Source of the DNA: Saccharothrix obliqua
Lineage (GTDB): Bacteria > Actinomycetota > Actinomycetes > Mycobacteriales > Pseudonocardiaceae
Direction: 5' to 3'
Assembly (NCBI RefSeq): GCF_019375475.1
Contig: NZ_JAHXGQ010000004.1
Span: 558,001-622,000 of the forward strand
DNA: 64,000 nt
Shown: positions 1-8,470 of the stretch, in pieces
Numbering within the stretch: position 1 is the first letter of the stretch
Layout of the letters: each line of letters begins with the position of its first letter
Program-made: the position numbers and the translations under genes
The notes under the pieces: generated by a model
Seen by the model: the letters and a program-made list of their open reading frames with translations, nothing else
Told to the model about the DNA's origin: nothing
The model's database searches: none

Positions 1-1
1 C

Positions 2-55
2 GTGGTCGGTCTCGCCGTGCTGGTGGTCCTGGCGATCGTCGTCGGACGGGGGTGA
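2..55 (+). CDS. nuoL: C-terminal tail of a complex I subunit, probably NuoL (partial)
   Basis: The first bases of the window translate as 17 hydrophobic residues (VVGLAVLVVLAIVVGRG) followed by TGA. The stop overlaps the GTG start of the next gene (GTGA). A hydrophobic terminal helix directly upstream of nuoM fits NuoL, the proton-pumping subunit that normally precedes nuoM. That identity rests on gene order alone, because the rest of the gene lies outside the window. Confidence 0.6.
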   Translation: MVGLAVLVVLAIVVGRG

Positions 56-1548
56 AGGTGCTTACCGCCGTCGTCTTCCTGCCGCTGGTCGCGGCGGTGG
101 TGCTGCTGGTGGCACCACGTACGGGCGACCGGTTCGCGCACGTGGTCTGGATGGCGACCAGCGCGGTGGAACTGCTGCTCGTGGTCGTGCTGTGGATCGG
201 CTACCGGCCGGGCCCGTCGGGCTTCGACCACGAGGTCCACCACCGGTGGATACCCACCGTCGACGCCGGGTACCACGTCGGCGTCGACGGCTTCAGCCTG
301 CCGCTGGTCGCGCTCACCACCGTCCTGTTCCTCTCCTGCGCGATCTACTCGGCGCGCGAAACGCGGCGGGTGCGCTCGTACGCCGCGTTGTTCCTGTTCC
401 TGGAGACGGTCTGCCTCGGCGTGTTCGTGGCGCTCGACCTGGTCCTGTTCTTCGTGTTCTTCGACCTGTCGATCGTGGGCATGTACTTCGTGATCGCGGG
501 CTGGGGACATCGGGACGCGGCCCGCGCGGCGCTGAAGTTCTTCCTGTACACGTTCCTCGGCTCGCTGGTGCTGCTGCTGGGTTTCATCGGCCTGTACCTG
601 GCCTCCACGCCGCACACGTTCGACGTCGTCGCGCTGACCGGGCAAGAACCCTTGGCGGGCAAGGGGGCGGTCGGCGCGTTGGTGCTGGCGGCGTTGGCCC
701 TGGGGCTGGCGATCAAGACCCCGGTCGTGCCGTTCCACACGTGGCTCCCGCCCGCGCACACGGAAGCACCCGCCGCCGGATCGGCGATCCTCGCCGGAAT
801 CCTGCTGAAGATGGGCACGTACGGCTTCGTCCGCATCGTGATGCCGACCCTGCCGGGCACGTGGCGGGACTACGCGCCGGTGTTCGTCGTCCTGGGTGTG
901 GTGAGCGTCGTCTACGGCGCCCTGGTCGCCCTGGCGCAGCGCGACTTCAAGCGCATGATCGCGTACACGTCGGTGAACCACATGGGTTACGTGGTCCTCG
1001 GTGTCGGCGCGGCCGGGGTGATCGCGTCCACCGACGAACAGGCCCGTGACCTCGCGGTCACCGGAGCCGTCACGCAGATGGTGAGCCACGGTCTGATCAC
1101 CGCCGCGCTGTTCCTGCTCGCGGGTGTGCTGCACGAGCGCGGGTCGACCTACCGGATGGCCGACTACCGCGGTCTCGCCGCACGTGCGCCGCGGTTCGCG
1201 GTGCTCACCGCGACCGCCTCGTTCGCCTCGCTGGGCCTGCCCGGGTTCTCCGGGTTCATCGCCGAGTTCCAGGTGTTCACCGGCGCGCTCGGCGGCGTGC
1301 CGGTGGCCACCGGCGTGGCGCTCCTCGGCATCCTGATCACCGCCGCCCTGTTCCTCCGCGCGGTGCAGGGCCTGCTGCTCGGGCCGTTCGCCGCGCCGGG
1401 CGGCCGGTTCCCGGACCTGACCACGCCGGAGCTGGCCGCCACCGCGCCGCTCGTCGTGCTGTCGGCGGTGATCGGCGTGTTCCCCCGCTTCCTGCTCGAC
1501 GTCGTGGAACCCGCCGCGCGTGCGCTGAACACCGTGCTCGGCGGGTGA
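52..1548 (+). CDS. nuoM: NADH-quinone oxidoreductase subunit M
   Basis: This 498-residue polytopic membrane protein has about 14 predicted helices and is an antiporter-like proton channel of respiratory complex I. Family hallmarks seen are the PFHTWLPPAHTEAP motif with the preceding Lys, and the KRMIAYTSVNHMGY segment. The GTG start overlaps the stop of the upstream gene by 4 bp, so translation is probably coupled. nuoN follows after a few bases. Oddity: in the helix VLFFVFFDLSIVGMYF the position that is a conserved Glu in canonical NuoM (E144 in E. coli) appears to be Asp138. This may mark a divergent NuoM class. The family call is secure. Confidence 0.96.
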   Translation: MKVLTAVVFLPLVAAVVLLVAPRTGDRFAHVVWMATSAVELLLVVVLWIGYRPGPSGFDHEVHHRWIPTVDAGYHVGVDGFSLPLVALTTVLFLSCAIYSARETRRVRSYAALFLFLETVCLGVFVALDLVLFFVFFDLSIVGMYFVIAGWGHRDAARAALKFFLYTFLGSLVLLLGFIGLYLASTPHTFDVVALTGQEPLAGKGAVGALVLAALALGLAIKTPVVPFHTWLPPAHTEAPAAGSAILAGILLKMGTYGFVRIVMPTLPGTWRDYAPVFVVLGVVSVVYGALVALAQRDFKRMIAYTSVNHMGYVVLGVGAAGVIASTDEQARDLAVTGAVTQMVSHGLITAALFLLAGVLHERGSTYRMADYRGLAARAPRFAVLTATASFASLGLPGFSGFIAEFQVFTGALGGVPVATGVALLGILITAALFLRAVQGLLLGPFAAPGGRFPDLTTPELAATAPLVVLSAVIGVFPRFLLDVVEPAARALNTVLGG

Positions 1549-1552
1549 CGAC

Positions 1553-2944
1553 GTGGACATGGACCCGCTCGCGCTGCTGCCGGAGATCCTGCTCGCCGGC
1601 GCGGCGGTGGTGGGCCTGCTGCTCGGGTCGCACCTGCCGAGGCGACGGCAGTGGCTGGTCGCGGTGCTCGCACTCGTCGCCTGCGTCGCCGGGACCGGTG
1701 CGACCGCCGTGGTGTGGTTCCGCGCGGACATGGCGGTGTTCGGCGGTTCCTACGTGGTGGACGTCGCGACCAACGCGACGCGGGTGACCGTGCTCGTGGC
1801 GGTCGTGCTCGTGCTCGGCCTGGCGGTGGGACCACTGCGCGGGGCACGGCGGGAGGCCGAGTTCGTGGTCCTCGTGCTCCTCTCCGCGCTGGGCGCCGTG
1901 CTGCTGGCCGGGGCCGACGACCTGCTGCTGCTCGCCGCGAGCTACCTGCTGGCGAGCATCCCCCTCTACGCGCTGGCCGGTTTCGCGAAGGACGCGCCGG
2001 GCACCGAGGCGGCGTTGAAGTTCTACCTGATGGGCGCGTTGCCCGGGGTCGTCGTGCCGGCCGGGGTGGCGGTGCTGCTCGGCGTCGGCGGCACCACCGG
2101 GTACGCCGGCCTGAGCGGCGGGCTGGACGCCGCGCCACGCGCCGCCGTGGCGGTCGGCGGGGTCGCCGTCCTGGCGGGGCTGCTGTTCAAGGCGGGTGCG
2201 GTGCCCGCCCACTTCTGGGTGCCCGACGTGACCGAAGGCGCTCGGCCCGTGGTCGCCGCGCTCGTCACCACGGTGCCGAAGATCGGCGCGGTGGTGGCCG
2301 TGCACCGGTTCATCACGACGCCGATGGCCTCGTCGCCCGTGGACTGGGGAATGCTGGTGGCCGTCATCGCCGCCGTCACCATGACGTTGGGCAACCTGGC
2401 GGCGTTCTTCCAGGACAACGTCCGGCGGCTGCTCGCGTACTCGACCATCAGCCAGGTCGGCTACCTCCTGGTCGGGGTGGCGGCGGGGCGCGGCGACCTC
2501 GCGCTGCCGGGCGTGCTGCTCTACCTGCTCGGCTACGCGGTGACCAACCTCGGCGCGTTCGCGGTGGTCTGCGCGCTGCCCGCCGCCGCGCTCCGGACCG
2601 ATTACCGGGGCCTGGTCCGCCGCCGCCCGTGGCTCGCGGTCAGCCTCGTGGTGTTGTTGCTGGGCCTGGTCGGGACACCGCCGACCGCGGTGTTCGCCGG
2701 GAAGCTGCTGGTGTTCACGGCCGCGCTCGACGCGGGCCTCGGCTGGCTGGTGGTCCTGGCCGCCGTGAACACGGTCGCCAGCGTCTTCTACTACCTGAGG
2801 TGGATCGGCCCCGCCGTGCGCGGCGACGCCACCACGCGGTTCACGACCGACCGGTGGGCGGAGGTCACCGCGTACGTGACGGCAGGCGCGTCGGTGTTGC
2901 TGGGCGTGCTCACCGGTCCGGTGCTCGCGCTCGTCGGACCGTGA
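1553..2944 (+). CDS. nuoN: NADH-quinone oxidoreductase subunit N
   Basis: This 463-residue membrane protein of the proton-translocating antiporter-like family is the last gene of the complex I operon. Characteristic segments are the AALKFYLMGALP helix, the KAGAVPAHFWVPDV loop (equivalent of the NuoM HTWLP loop) and RRLLAYSTISQVGY. It begins only 4 bp after nuoM. The start is GTG at 1553, with an alternative ATG two codons later. No further nuo gene follows, so the operon ends here. Confidence 0.95.
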   Translation: MDMDPLALLPEILLAGAAVVGLLLGSHLPRRRQWLVAVLALVACVAGTGATAVVWFRADMAVFGGSYVVDVATNATRVTVLVAVVLVLGLAVGPLRGARREAEFVVLVLLSALGAVLLAGADDLLLLAASYLLASIPLYALAGFAKDAPGTEAALKFYLMGALPGVVVPAGVAVLLGVGGTTGYAGLSGGLDAAPRAAVAVGGVAVLAGLLFKAGAVPAHFWVPDVTEGARPVVAALVTTVPKIGAVVAVHRFITTPMASSPVDWGMLVAVIAAVTMTLGNLAAFFQDNVRRLLAYSTISQVGYLLVGVAAGRGDLALPGVLLYLLGYAVTNLGAFAVVCALPAAALRTDYRGLVRRRPWLAVSLVVLLLGLVGTPPTAVFAGKLLVFTAALDAGLGWLVVLAAVNTVASVFYYLRWIGPAVRGDATTRFTTDRWAEVTAYVTAGASVLLGVLTGPVLALVGP

Positions 2945-3346
2945 CACCCGACCTCTGTGCCAGACCGCCACGCGGCCGGTCGGTGTTCACGGTTGACGCA
3001 CGGGTGTTCCGGCACCCGGCCCGCGACCACCCGTCATCCCGGCGGTGGCTTCCTCCCGGTCGTTGTCGCGCCGGCCGCCGCGAGTGGCCGCCCGACACGC
3101 GAGCCGCCGCGGGTTTCCCTTGGCGGGCAATGCTTTCGGCTTCCCATCGGTGAGTGTTGGTTTGGCGCGGACGTGGTTTTCCGCCGTGGTCGCGGGGGTG
3201 CTCCGCAGCGACTCGGGCCGTGCGCACATGAGCATCGATCGGCTTCTCCCGCACCCGCCGAACAACCGCTCCGGCGAGCCACCTCGCTTGGCCTAGAGTG
3301 AAGGGGTCACCACGCCGCAGGCACATAAGTGACAGGGAGCAGGAGC
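2945..3346. other. intergenic region between nuoN and the LacI-type gene
   Basis: These 402 bp hold no convincing gene. The short open frames on both strands have no family resemblance and no good ribosome binding sites. The 3' end carries the likely promoter of the downstream regulator: a TAGAGT -10-like hexamer at 3294-3299 and the ribosome binding site GGGAG at 3334-3338. Confidence 0.5.
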
Positions 3347-4360
3347 GTGGCAGCCAAGAGCACAACGCATCTCGCGCGCAAGCCCACGCTCCAGGACGTC
3401 GGACGCCTCGCGGGTACATCGACAGCCGTCGTCAGCTACGTGCTCAACGGCGGACCCCGACCGGTGTCGGACAAGACCCGGGTCAAGGTCGAGGAAGCCA
3501 TCCGGGTGCTCGGCTACCGCCGCAACCCGCTCGCCGGCGCGTTGAGCGGCGGCCGGTCCAACCTCGTCGGCCTGCTGGTGCCCGACACCGCGAACGCCTT
3601 CTTCGGCGAGCTGTCGCGCTTCATCGAGGCCGAGGGCCGTCGTCGGGGCCTGCTCACGCTGCTCGGCAACACCGGCTACGAGTCGTCCCTCGGTGACGAC
3701 TACGGCAGGGCGTTCTCCGAGCTGCGCCCGCGCGGGATCTTCGTGACGACGGGCGAGCCACCGCACCAGGAGGACGGGACACCGCGGGTCTACGTCCAGT
3801 GGGCCGCGCCCGACACCACCTCGCCCAGCGTGACGTTCAACGACTTCCGGGGCGCGCGGCTGGTCGTGGCACACCTGCTGGAGCACGGGTACCGGGACAT
3901 CGCCTGCCTGGCGGGGGAAATCGACGCGGGACCGGCGAAGGGCCGCGAGGGCGGCTGGCGCCGGGCCATGGCGGACGCGGGGCTGCCCACGGCGGGCAGG
4001 CTGGTCCGGTCGTCCTTCGACCGGGTCGGGATGGAGCGCGTGGTGCGGCAGGTGCTCGGCGGCGCGGACCGGCCCCGCGCGATCTACGCCACGACCGACG
4101 AGCAGGCGCTGGTGGCCATCCGCACGGCGACGAACCTCGGTCTGCGCGTGCCCGAGGACCTGGCGGTGGTGGGGTTCGACGGCATCCGCGAGGCACGGCT
4201 CGGCGGTTTCCCGCTCACCACCGTCAGCCTGCCGCTGGAAGACCTCGCGGCGCGTGCCTTCGACGCCCTGGACACCGCCGGGACGCCCTCGACGGTTCTG
4301 GACGGCACGCTCAGCATCGGCGTGACCTGCGGCTGCGCGGCACACGGCCCCGCCGCGTGA
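3347..4360 (+). CDS. LacI-family transcriptional regulator
   Basis: The protein has 337 residues. An N-terminal helix-turn-helix (residues 13-34, TLQDVGRLAGTSTAVVSYVL) and hinge helix are followed by a periplasmic-binding-protein-like effector domain with typical LacI segments (VGLLVPDTANAFF, AVVGFDGIREA). The GTG at 3347 is preferred to an upstream in-frame GTG at 3329 because GGGAG lies 8 bases before it. Proteins of this class usually bind sugars or related metabolites and repress nearby genes. The facing cupin gene has a LacI-like palindrome at its promoter (4904-4921), so it is a likely target. The effector is unknown. Confidence 0.9.
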   Translation: MAAKSTTHLARKPTLQDVGRLAGTSTAVVSYVLNGGPRPVSDKTRVKVEEAIRVLGYRRNPLAGALSGGRSNLVGLLVPDTANAFFGELSRFIEAEGRRRGLLTLLGNTGYESSLGDDYGRAFSELRPRGIFVTTGEPPHQEDGTPRVYVQWAAPDTTSPSVTFNDFRGARLVVAHLLEHGYRDIACLAGEIDAGPAKGREGGWRRAMADAGLPTAGRLVRSSFDRVGMERVVRQVLGGADRPRAIYATTDEQALVAIRTATNLGLRVPEDLAVVGFDGIREARLGGFPLTTVSLPLEDLAARAFDALDTAGTPSTVLDGTLSIGVTCGCAAHGPAA

Positions 4361-4379
4361 GGTCGGCGGGGCCGGTGTG
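4341..4379. terminator. bidirectional intrinsic terminator
   Basis: A 15-16 bp GC-rich hairpin with a single bulged base: left arm 4341-4355 (CACACGGCCCCGCCG), right arm 4364-4379. It overlaps the last codons of the LacI gene and sits between the two convergent genes, so it can serve both. There is no T-tract, as is usual in actinomycetes. Confidence 0.65.
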
Positions 4380-4390
4380 GTGGGACGTGC

Positions 4391-4849
4391 CTACGACTCC
4401 TGGCGCTCGGACCCGTAGTTCGGGCTCAACGACAGCGCGCTGAAGCGGAACGGGCGGTCGACGCGGGTGAAGCCGAGCGGGCAGTGCCGCGTGCCCGCCG
4501 GGATGTAGACCGAACCGCTCGTGGTGACGGTGTGCCGGACGCCCTCGATGTCGAAGTAGATCTCCGCGCCGAGGTCGTCCACGTTGTTCGGGTCGTTGCC
4601 GTGCCAGATCAGGACTTCGTCGTAGTCGTGCACGTGCTCCTTCACCCATTCCACGGGCGTGTCGCACTCGTTGATCCACGTGTAGGTCAAGTGGACCTTG
4701 CTCTCGGGCACCTCGGCCGACCGCATGAGCGCGAGCGCCGGGCCCACGTTGTCCGGTTCCACGACGCCGGCCGCCTCGCCCTCGTTGACGAGGTCTTCCA
4801 GGCAGTTCGGCATCTTCCTCACGAACAGGCGTTCGTACGGGCTGGTCAT
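4391..4849 (-). CDS. small cupin-like protein
   Basis: This 152-residue cytosolic protein has a single beta-barrel core suggested by HVHDYDEVLIWHGND, EIYFDIEG, SGSVYIPAGTRHCPLGF. The last of these is the typical second cupin motif (PxGxxH). The His and Glu residues could bind a metal. The start ATG at 4849 has a strong ribosome binding site (AGGAAGAGGGACG). Substrate and reaction are unknown. It converges with the LacI gene and probably belongs to its regulon, judging by the palindrome over its promoter. Confidence 0.65.
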   Translation of the reverse strand: MTSPYERLFVRKMPNCLEDLVNEGEAAGVVEPDNVGPALALMRSAEVPESKVHLTYTWINECDTPVEWVKEHVHDYDEVLIWHGNDPNNVDDLGAEIYFDIEGVRHTVTTSGSVYIPAGTRHCPLGFTRVDRPFRFSALSLSPNYGSERQES

Positions 4850-4903
4850 CGTCCCTCTTCCTCCGAGTGCACTTTCCCTGCTCTCCCCGAGCGTTCCGCC
4901 GAG

Positions 4904-4921
4904 GCTAGCAACGTTCTAAGC
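4904..4921. promoter_or_regulatory. candidate LacI-type operator over the cupin-gene promoter
   Basis: An 18-bp imperfect palindrome of form GCT-N3-AACGTT-N3-AGC with the central CG typical of LacI-family operators. It lies between a -35-like TTAGAA and a -10-like TAGCCT reading toward the cupin gene, where a bound repressor would block transcription. That the neighbouring LacI protein binds it is inference. Confidence 0.4.
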
Positions 4922-5094
4922 GATTAGATAGATCCTCCGCGCACAGGTCGCGGCGGATTCGGCCGCGGTCCAACGGCCTGGAAACCGGGCGGGGCGGCGA
5001 AGGCCGCCCGACCATCCACAAAGGACTGTCCACCGCCCGGTGCCGCCGACCGGTAGCGTGGCGGTGGGTGACCGCATACGGGAGGACGGTGTTC

Positions 5095-5610
5095 ATGACC
5101 GGGGTGACCGCGGTTGACGTGCTGGCGGACGGGTTCGGGCGGGTGCGGGAGTCCGTCGAGCAGGTGCTGGACGGGCTGACCGAGCAGCAGCTCGCGCACC
5201 GGGTCGGTGGTTCGGCGAACTCCATCGCCTGGCTGGTCTGGCACCTCACCCGCGTGCAGGACGACCACGTGGCCGAGGTGGCGGGCACCGAGCAGGTCTG
5301 GACGGCGGACGGCTGGGCCGCGCGGTTCGACCTGCCGCTGCCGACCGGCGACACCGGTTACGGGCACCGCGGCGAGGAGGTCGCCGCCGTCGTCGTGCCC
5401 GCCGGGCTGCTGCTCGACTACCACCGGGCGGTGCACGAGCGGACCGCGGCCTACCTGGGCGGCCTGAGCGCGGACGACCTCGGCGTGGTCGTCGACGAGT
5501 CGTGGGACCCGCCCGTGACGCTGGCCGTGCGGCTGGTCAGCGTGATCGAGGACGACCTACAGCACGTCGGCCAGGCCGCCTTCGTGCGCGGCGTGCTCGC
5601 CCGGAGCTGA
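5095..5610 (+). CDS. DinB/DUF664-family protein
   Basis: A 171-residue protein with the DinB-like four-helix bundle of the DUF664 / mycothiol-dependent-enzyme superfamily. It has an N-terminal helix with LxGLTEQQLAHR, the SIAWLVWHLTRVQDDHV segment carrying the conserved His, and a C-terminal DLQHVGQAAFVRG His motif. Three spaced His residues would bind a metal. Related proteins use mycothiol or bacillithiol in detoxification, but the substrate here cannot be read. The ATG at 5095 is chosen over 5068 because GGAGG sits 9 bases upstream. Confidence 0.85.
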   Translation: MTGVTAVDVLADGFGRVRESVEQVLDGLTEQQLAHRVGGSANSIAWLVWHLTRVQDDHVAEVAGTEQVWTADGWAARFDLPLPTGDTGYGHRGEEVAAVVVPAGLLLDYHRAVHERTAAYLGGLSADDLGVVVDESWDPPVTLAVRLVSVIEDDLQHVGQAAFVRGVLARS

Positions 5611-5618
5611 CCGCCGGG

Positions 5619-6653
5619 TCAGAAGACGCCCCGGTACATCGCGCACCCCCGGCACACGTCGGCCGGCCGGTGGTCCCGCAGCCCGGCGCGGAACGCCCGG
5701 TACGCCTCGCCGTGCCAGATGTCGGCGAACGACCCCGCGCCGAGCCGCCCGAGGGTGGCCCGGTCGCTGCCCATCACCATGCAGCACGGCTGCACCTCGC
5801 CGCGGTGGGTGACGTAGGCGGACTGCCACGGCCACGTGCACCCCGGCCGGTCGGGGTCGGCGGGCACGTGCTCCGCCAGTCGCGGCAGGCGCAGCGGCAC
5901 ACCCCGCGCCGCGGCGACGGCCGCCGCGGCGTCGAAGCTGCCCCGGAACAACGCGGGATCGGTCTCCAGGCTCTCCCGCGCCGCGTACCGGCGGATCGCG
6001 GCGTACTGCCCGGCGGGGTCGGTGTCGCTGAAGGAGTGGCTGAGGTTCTGCACCCACAGCTCGTCCACGCCCAGGTCGGCCGCCAGCGCCACCAGGTCGG
6101 GCAGCTCGGCGATGTTGCGGCGCATGGCCACGAACACCAGCTTCACCACCGGCCGGGCCGCGCCCGCCGCGGCGCGCTCGGCGAGCAGGGCACGCAGGTT
6201 GGCCACCACGCGGTCGAACTGGCCCGGCCGCGGTTCGAACGCGCCGCCGTGCCGGACGTCCTCGTAGGTGGCGGCGGTCGCGCCGTCCAGGGACACGTGC
6301 ACCCAGCCGGTGCCCGCCGCGACCAGGTCCCGCGCCCACCGCCGGTCCAGCAGCACGCCGTTGGTGTTGAACCCCACCTCGACGCCGCGCGTGGTGGCGT
6401 GCCGGACCATGTCCAGCAGGTGCGGGGCGAGCAGCGGCTCACCCAACCCCTGCAACGTCAACCTGGTCAGCTCGGGCAACCCGTCGACCAGGTCCCGGAA
6501 GTCCTCGTAGGACAGCGCGCCCTCCGCCCGGCCCACGGCGGGCGCGTACCGGACCAGGCACATCCGGCAGCGGAGGTTGCACGACCCGGTCACCTCCACC
6601 TGCAACTCGGCCGGCAGCGGCGGCGTCAACGAATACCCGCCCGTTCGCGTCAT
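5619..6653 (-). CDS. radical SAM protein with SPASM-like C-terminus
   Basis: A 344-residue radical SAM enzyme. The cluster motif CNLRCRMC is at residues 25-32 (Cys25, Cys29, Cys32), and the TIM-barrel elements include GLGEPLL, FNTNGVLL and HVSLDGA. The C-terminal third has PGCTWPWQSAYVTHRGEVQPCC and VCRGCAMY, resembling a SPASM/twitch auxiliary cluster domain. Such proteins often modify peptides or cofactors. No precursor peptide or partner is recognisable next to it, so the substrate is open. The ATG at 6653 has AGGGG about 8 bases upstream. It converges with the DinB-like gene. Confidence 0.88.
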   Translation of the reverse strand: MTRTGGYSLTPPLPAELQVEVTGSCNLRCRMCLVRYAPAVGRAEGALSYEDFRDLVDGLPELTRLTLQGLGEPLLAPHLLDMVRHATTRGVEVGFNTNGVLLDRRWARDLVAAGTGWVHVSLDGATAATYEDVRHGGAFEPRPGQFDRVVANLRALLAERAAAGAARPVVKLVFVAMRRNIAELPDLVALAADLGVDELWVQNLSHSFSDTDPAGQYAAIRRYAARESLETDPALFRGSFDAAAAVAAARGVPLRLPRLAEHVPADPDRPGCTWPWQSAYVTHRGEVQPCCMVMGSDRATLGRLGAGSFADIWHGEAYRAFRAGLRDHRPADVCRGCAMYRGVF

Positions 6654-6759
6654 CCGGACACCCCTCGTCCCGAGCGTGCGCTCTACGCCTCCACGGCGTC
6701 CCCGCACCGCGCCCGTTCAAACGGAACCGGGCGCACGTCACCGGAACGGATGACCCGGC

Positions 6760-7371
6760 TCAGCCGCGGAGTTCGGCGGACAGCTCGGCCGCGGACAGCG
6801 CCCGGCCGAAGAAGGTGCGGATGGAGCGGAGCGTGGCCTCCTGGGCCGAGTCCGACAGGGCGCCGGTCGCGTCGCCGATGAATGCGACTTTGTAATCACG
6901 CATGTACGCGCTGCGCGCCGTGGACTCGCAACACGCTTCGGTCAACGTCCCGATGATGATCACCGTGTCGATCCGGCGCAGGCCCCGGACGGTGTTCAGC
7001 ACGCTCTGCAACGGCGTGTTGTGGAAGGCGTCGTAGCGGTGTTTTTCCACGACCACGTCGCCCGGTTCCGGCGCCAGTTCGGTGATGATTTCCGCGCCGT
7101 GGCTGCCGGCCCGCATACCGGCGGTCCGCAGGCGGGGGATGTAGGCGGTCTCCAGGGGCGACACGTCGAAAGTGTCGTAGAGGATGTGCCGCGTGTAGAT
7201 CACGGGGATTCCCGCGCCCCGACACGTGTCGACGACGTCGCGCATGGTCGACACCCGCTCACGCGCCATCGGCACGGCCATCGGGAAGCCCTCGCGCACG
7301 AAATCGTTCTGCATGTCGATGACCAGGAGCGCGCAGGACTCCGGGTCGACCACCCAGGGCGGGGACGTCAT
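6760..7371 (-). CDS. isochorismatase-like cysteine hydrolase
   Basis: A 203-residue member of the isochorismatase/nicotinamidase fold. The catalytic triad is visible: Asp19 (LLVIDMQND), Lys110 (VVEKHRYDAF) and Cys147 (TEACCESTAR). The ATG at 7371 carries a GGAGGAG ribosome binding site. An upstream in-frame extension would run through the intergenic region and is rejected. Typical activities are hydrolysis of amides, isochorismate or ureido compounds. The family is clear, the substrate is not. Confidence 0.9.
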   Translation of the reverse strand: MTSPPWVVDPESCALLVIDMQNDFVREGFPMAVPMARERVSTMRDVVDTCRGAGIPVIYTRHILYDTFDVSPLETAYIPRLRTAGMRAGSHGAEIITELAPEPGDVVVEKHRYDAFHNTPLQSVLNTVRGLRRIDTVIIIGTLTEACCESTARSAYMRDYKVAFIGDATGALSDSAQEATLRSIRTFFGRALSAAELSAELRG

Positions 7372-7489
7372 ATAGCTCCTCCACGGCGTGAAATGGCGCC
7401 GTGACGCTAACACGACGAACGTGGGAATAGTCCACACCGGATTGTTCCGCCGTGCGTGGGCGGTCCCCGTCGCGGGTACCACCGTGGGC

Positions 7490-7981
7490 ATGAAGGTGGT
7501 CGTCCTGTCCGACACGCACGCGCCCCGGCGCTGGAAGTCCTGCCCGCCGGCGGTGGCCGAGCACCTGCGGGGCGCGGACCTCGTCCTGCACGCCGGTGAC
7601 GTGTGCGTGCCCTCGGTGCTGGACGAGTTGCGGCACTACGCCCCGGTCGTCGCGGTGTCGGGGAACAACGACGGGCCGGACGTGGCGGCGTGGGGCGCGC
7701 CGGAGACCGCGGAGGTGGAACTGGACGGCGTGCGGGTGGCGGTGATCCACGACAGCGGCCCCGCGAAGGGCCGCACGGCCCGGATGCGCCGCCGCTTCCC
7801 GACCGCCGACCTGGTGGTGTTCGGCCACTCCCACATCCCGCTGGACGAGACCGGCGACGGCGTGCGGATCTTCAACCCGGGCTCGCCCACCGACCGCCGC
7901 CGCCAGCCGCACGGCACCATCGGGTTGCTCGACATCCGGGACGGTGTGCTGGTGGACGCGCGGATCGTGCCGGTCACCTGA
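7490..7981 (+). CDS. YfcE/MJ0936-type metallophosphoesterase
   Basis: A 163-residue calcineurin-like phosphoesterase of the small YfcE type. Metal-binding motifs appear in order: VVLSDTHA, LHAGDVC, SGNNDG, IHDSG and VFGHSHIP, ending with NPGSPTDRR, all characteristic of this group. The predicted activity is a metal-dependent phosphodiesterase on small nucleotides or phosphate esters. The ATG at 7490 places the first motif at residue 6, as in relatives. It overlaps the 3' end of the convergent HxlR gene by 8 bp. Confidence 0.9.
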   Translation: MKVVVLSDTHAPRRWKSCPPAVAEHLRGADLVLHAGDVCVPSVLDELRHYAPVVAVSGNNDGPDVAAWGAPETAEVELDGVRVAVIHDSGPAKGRTARMRRRFPTADLVVFGHSHIPLDETGDGVRIFNPGSPTDRRRQPHGTIGLLDIRDGVLVDARIVPVT

Positions 7982-8372
7982 CCTCGGCGGAGCGCCGCGC
8001 GTCGAACTCCTCGCGCGCCGTCTCGATGTGCGTGATGTGGTCGCGGGTCCAGCCGCAGATCGCGGTGACCGCGCGCAGCAGTTCGGCGCCGGGTCCGGTC
8101 AACGCGTAGTCCACCCGCGGCGGCGACGTCGGGTGGACGCGGCGCCGCACGATGCCGTCGCGCTCCAGGCCGCGCAGGGTCTGGGTGAGCATCTTGTGGC
8201 TGACGCCCTCCACGACCTCGTGGAGCCGGGAGAACCGGAGGGTGCCCGCGCCGAGCGCGTTGATCACCAGCAGCGCCCAGCGGTCGGCGATCCGGTCGAA
8301 CATCTCGCGGGCCACCGTGTTGGCGCGCATCACGTCCGGCGCCTCGGCCGGGCTCTCGACCTGGTTGCTCAC
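7974..8372 (-). CDS. HxlR-family transcriptional regulator
   Basis: A 132-residue winged-helix protein of the HxlR/YodB family. DRWALLVINALGAGTLRFSRLHEVVEGVSHKMLTQTLRGLERDGIV is the family-defining helix-turn-helix, followed by the wing RRRVHPTSPPRVDYALT. Family members sense quinones, aldehydes or oxidants. The GTG at 8372 is used because the frame upstream runs into the divergent promoter. It is divergent from a quinone-reductase-like gene 98 bp away, a classic repressor/target arrangement. Confidence 0.9.
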   Translation of the reverse strand: MSNQVESPAEAPDVMRANTVAREMFDRIADRWALLVINALGAGTLRFSRLHEVVEGVSHKMLTQTLRGLERDGIVRRRVHPTSPPRVDYALTGPGAELLRAVTAICGWTRDHITHIETAREEFDARRSAEVR

Positions 8373-8470
8373 CTCGGGGTGCCTTTCGTGCCGAAAAGTG
8401 CGTTCTTCCTGGTGGTGCGCCACTTTCCTACGGTGACCAGGTATCCGCAAGTGAGAACGGAGCGTTGCCC
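8373..8470. promoter_or_regulatory. divergent promoter region of hxlR-like and reductase genes
   Basis: The 98 bp between the two divergent starts must hold both promoters and, by analogy with other HxlR pairs, the repressor's binding site. A GGAG ribosome binding site at 8460-8463 serves the reductase. No clear palindrome is visible by eye. Confidence 0.45.

Noticed and set aside
1337-2971. Long minus-strand frames opposite nuoN
   Set aside because: His/Arg/Gln-rich shadow translations with no start signal; nuoN is unambiguous.
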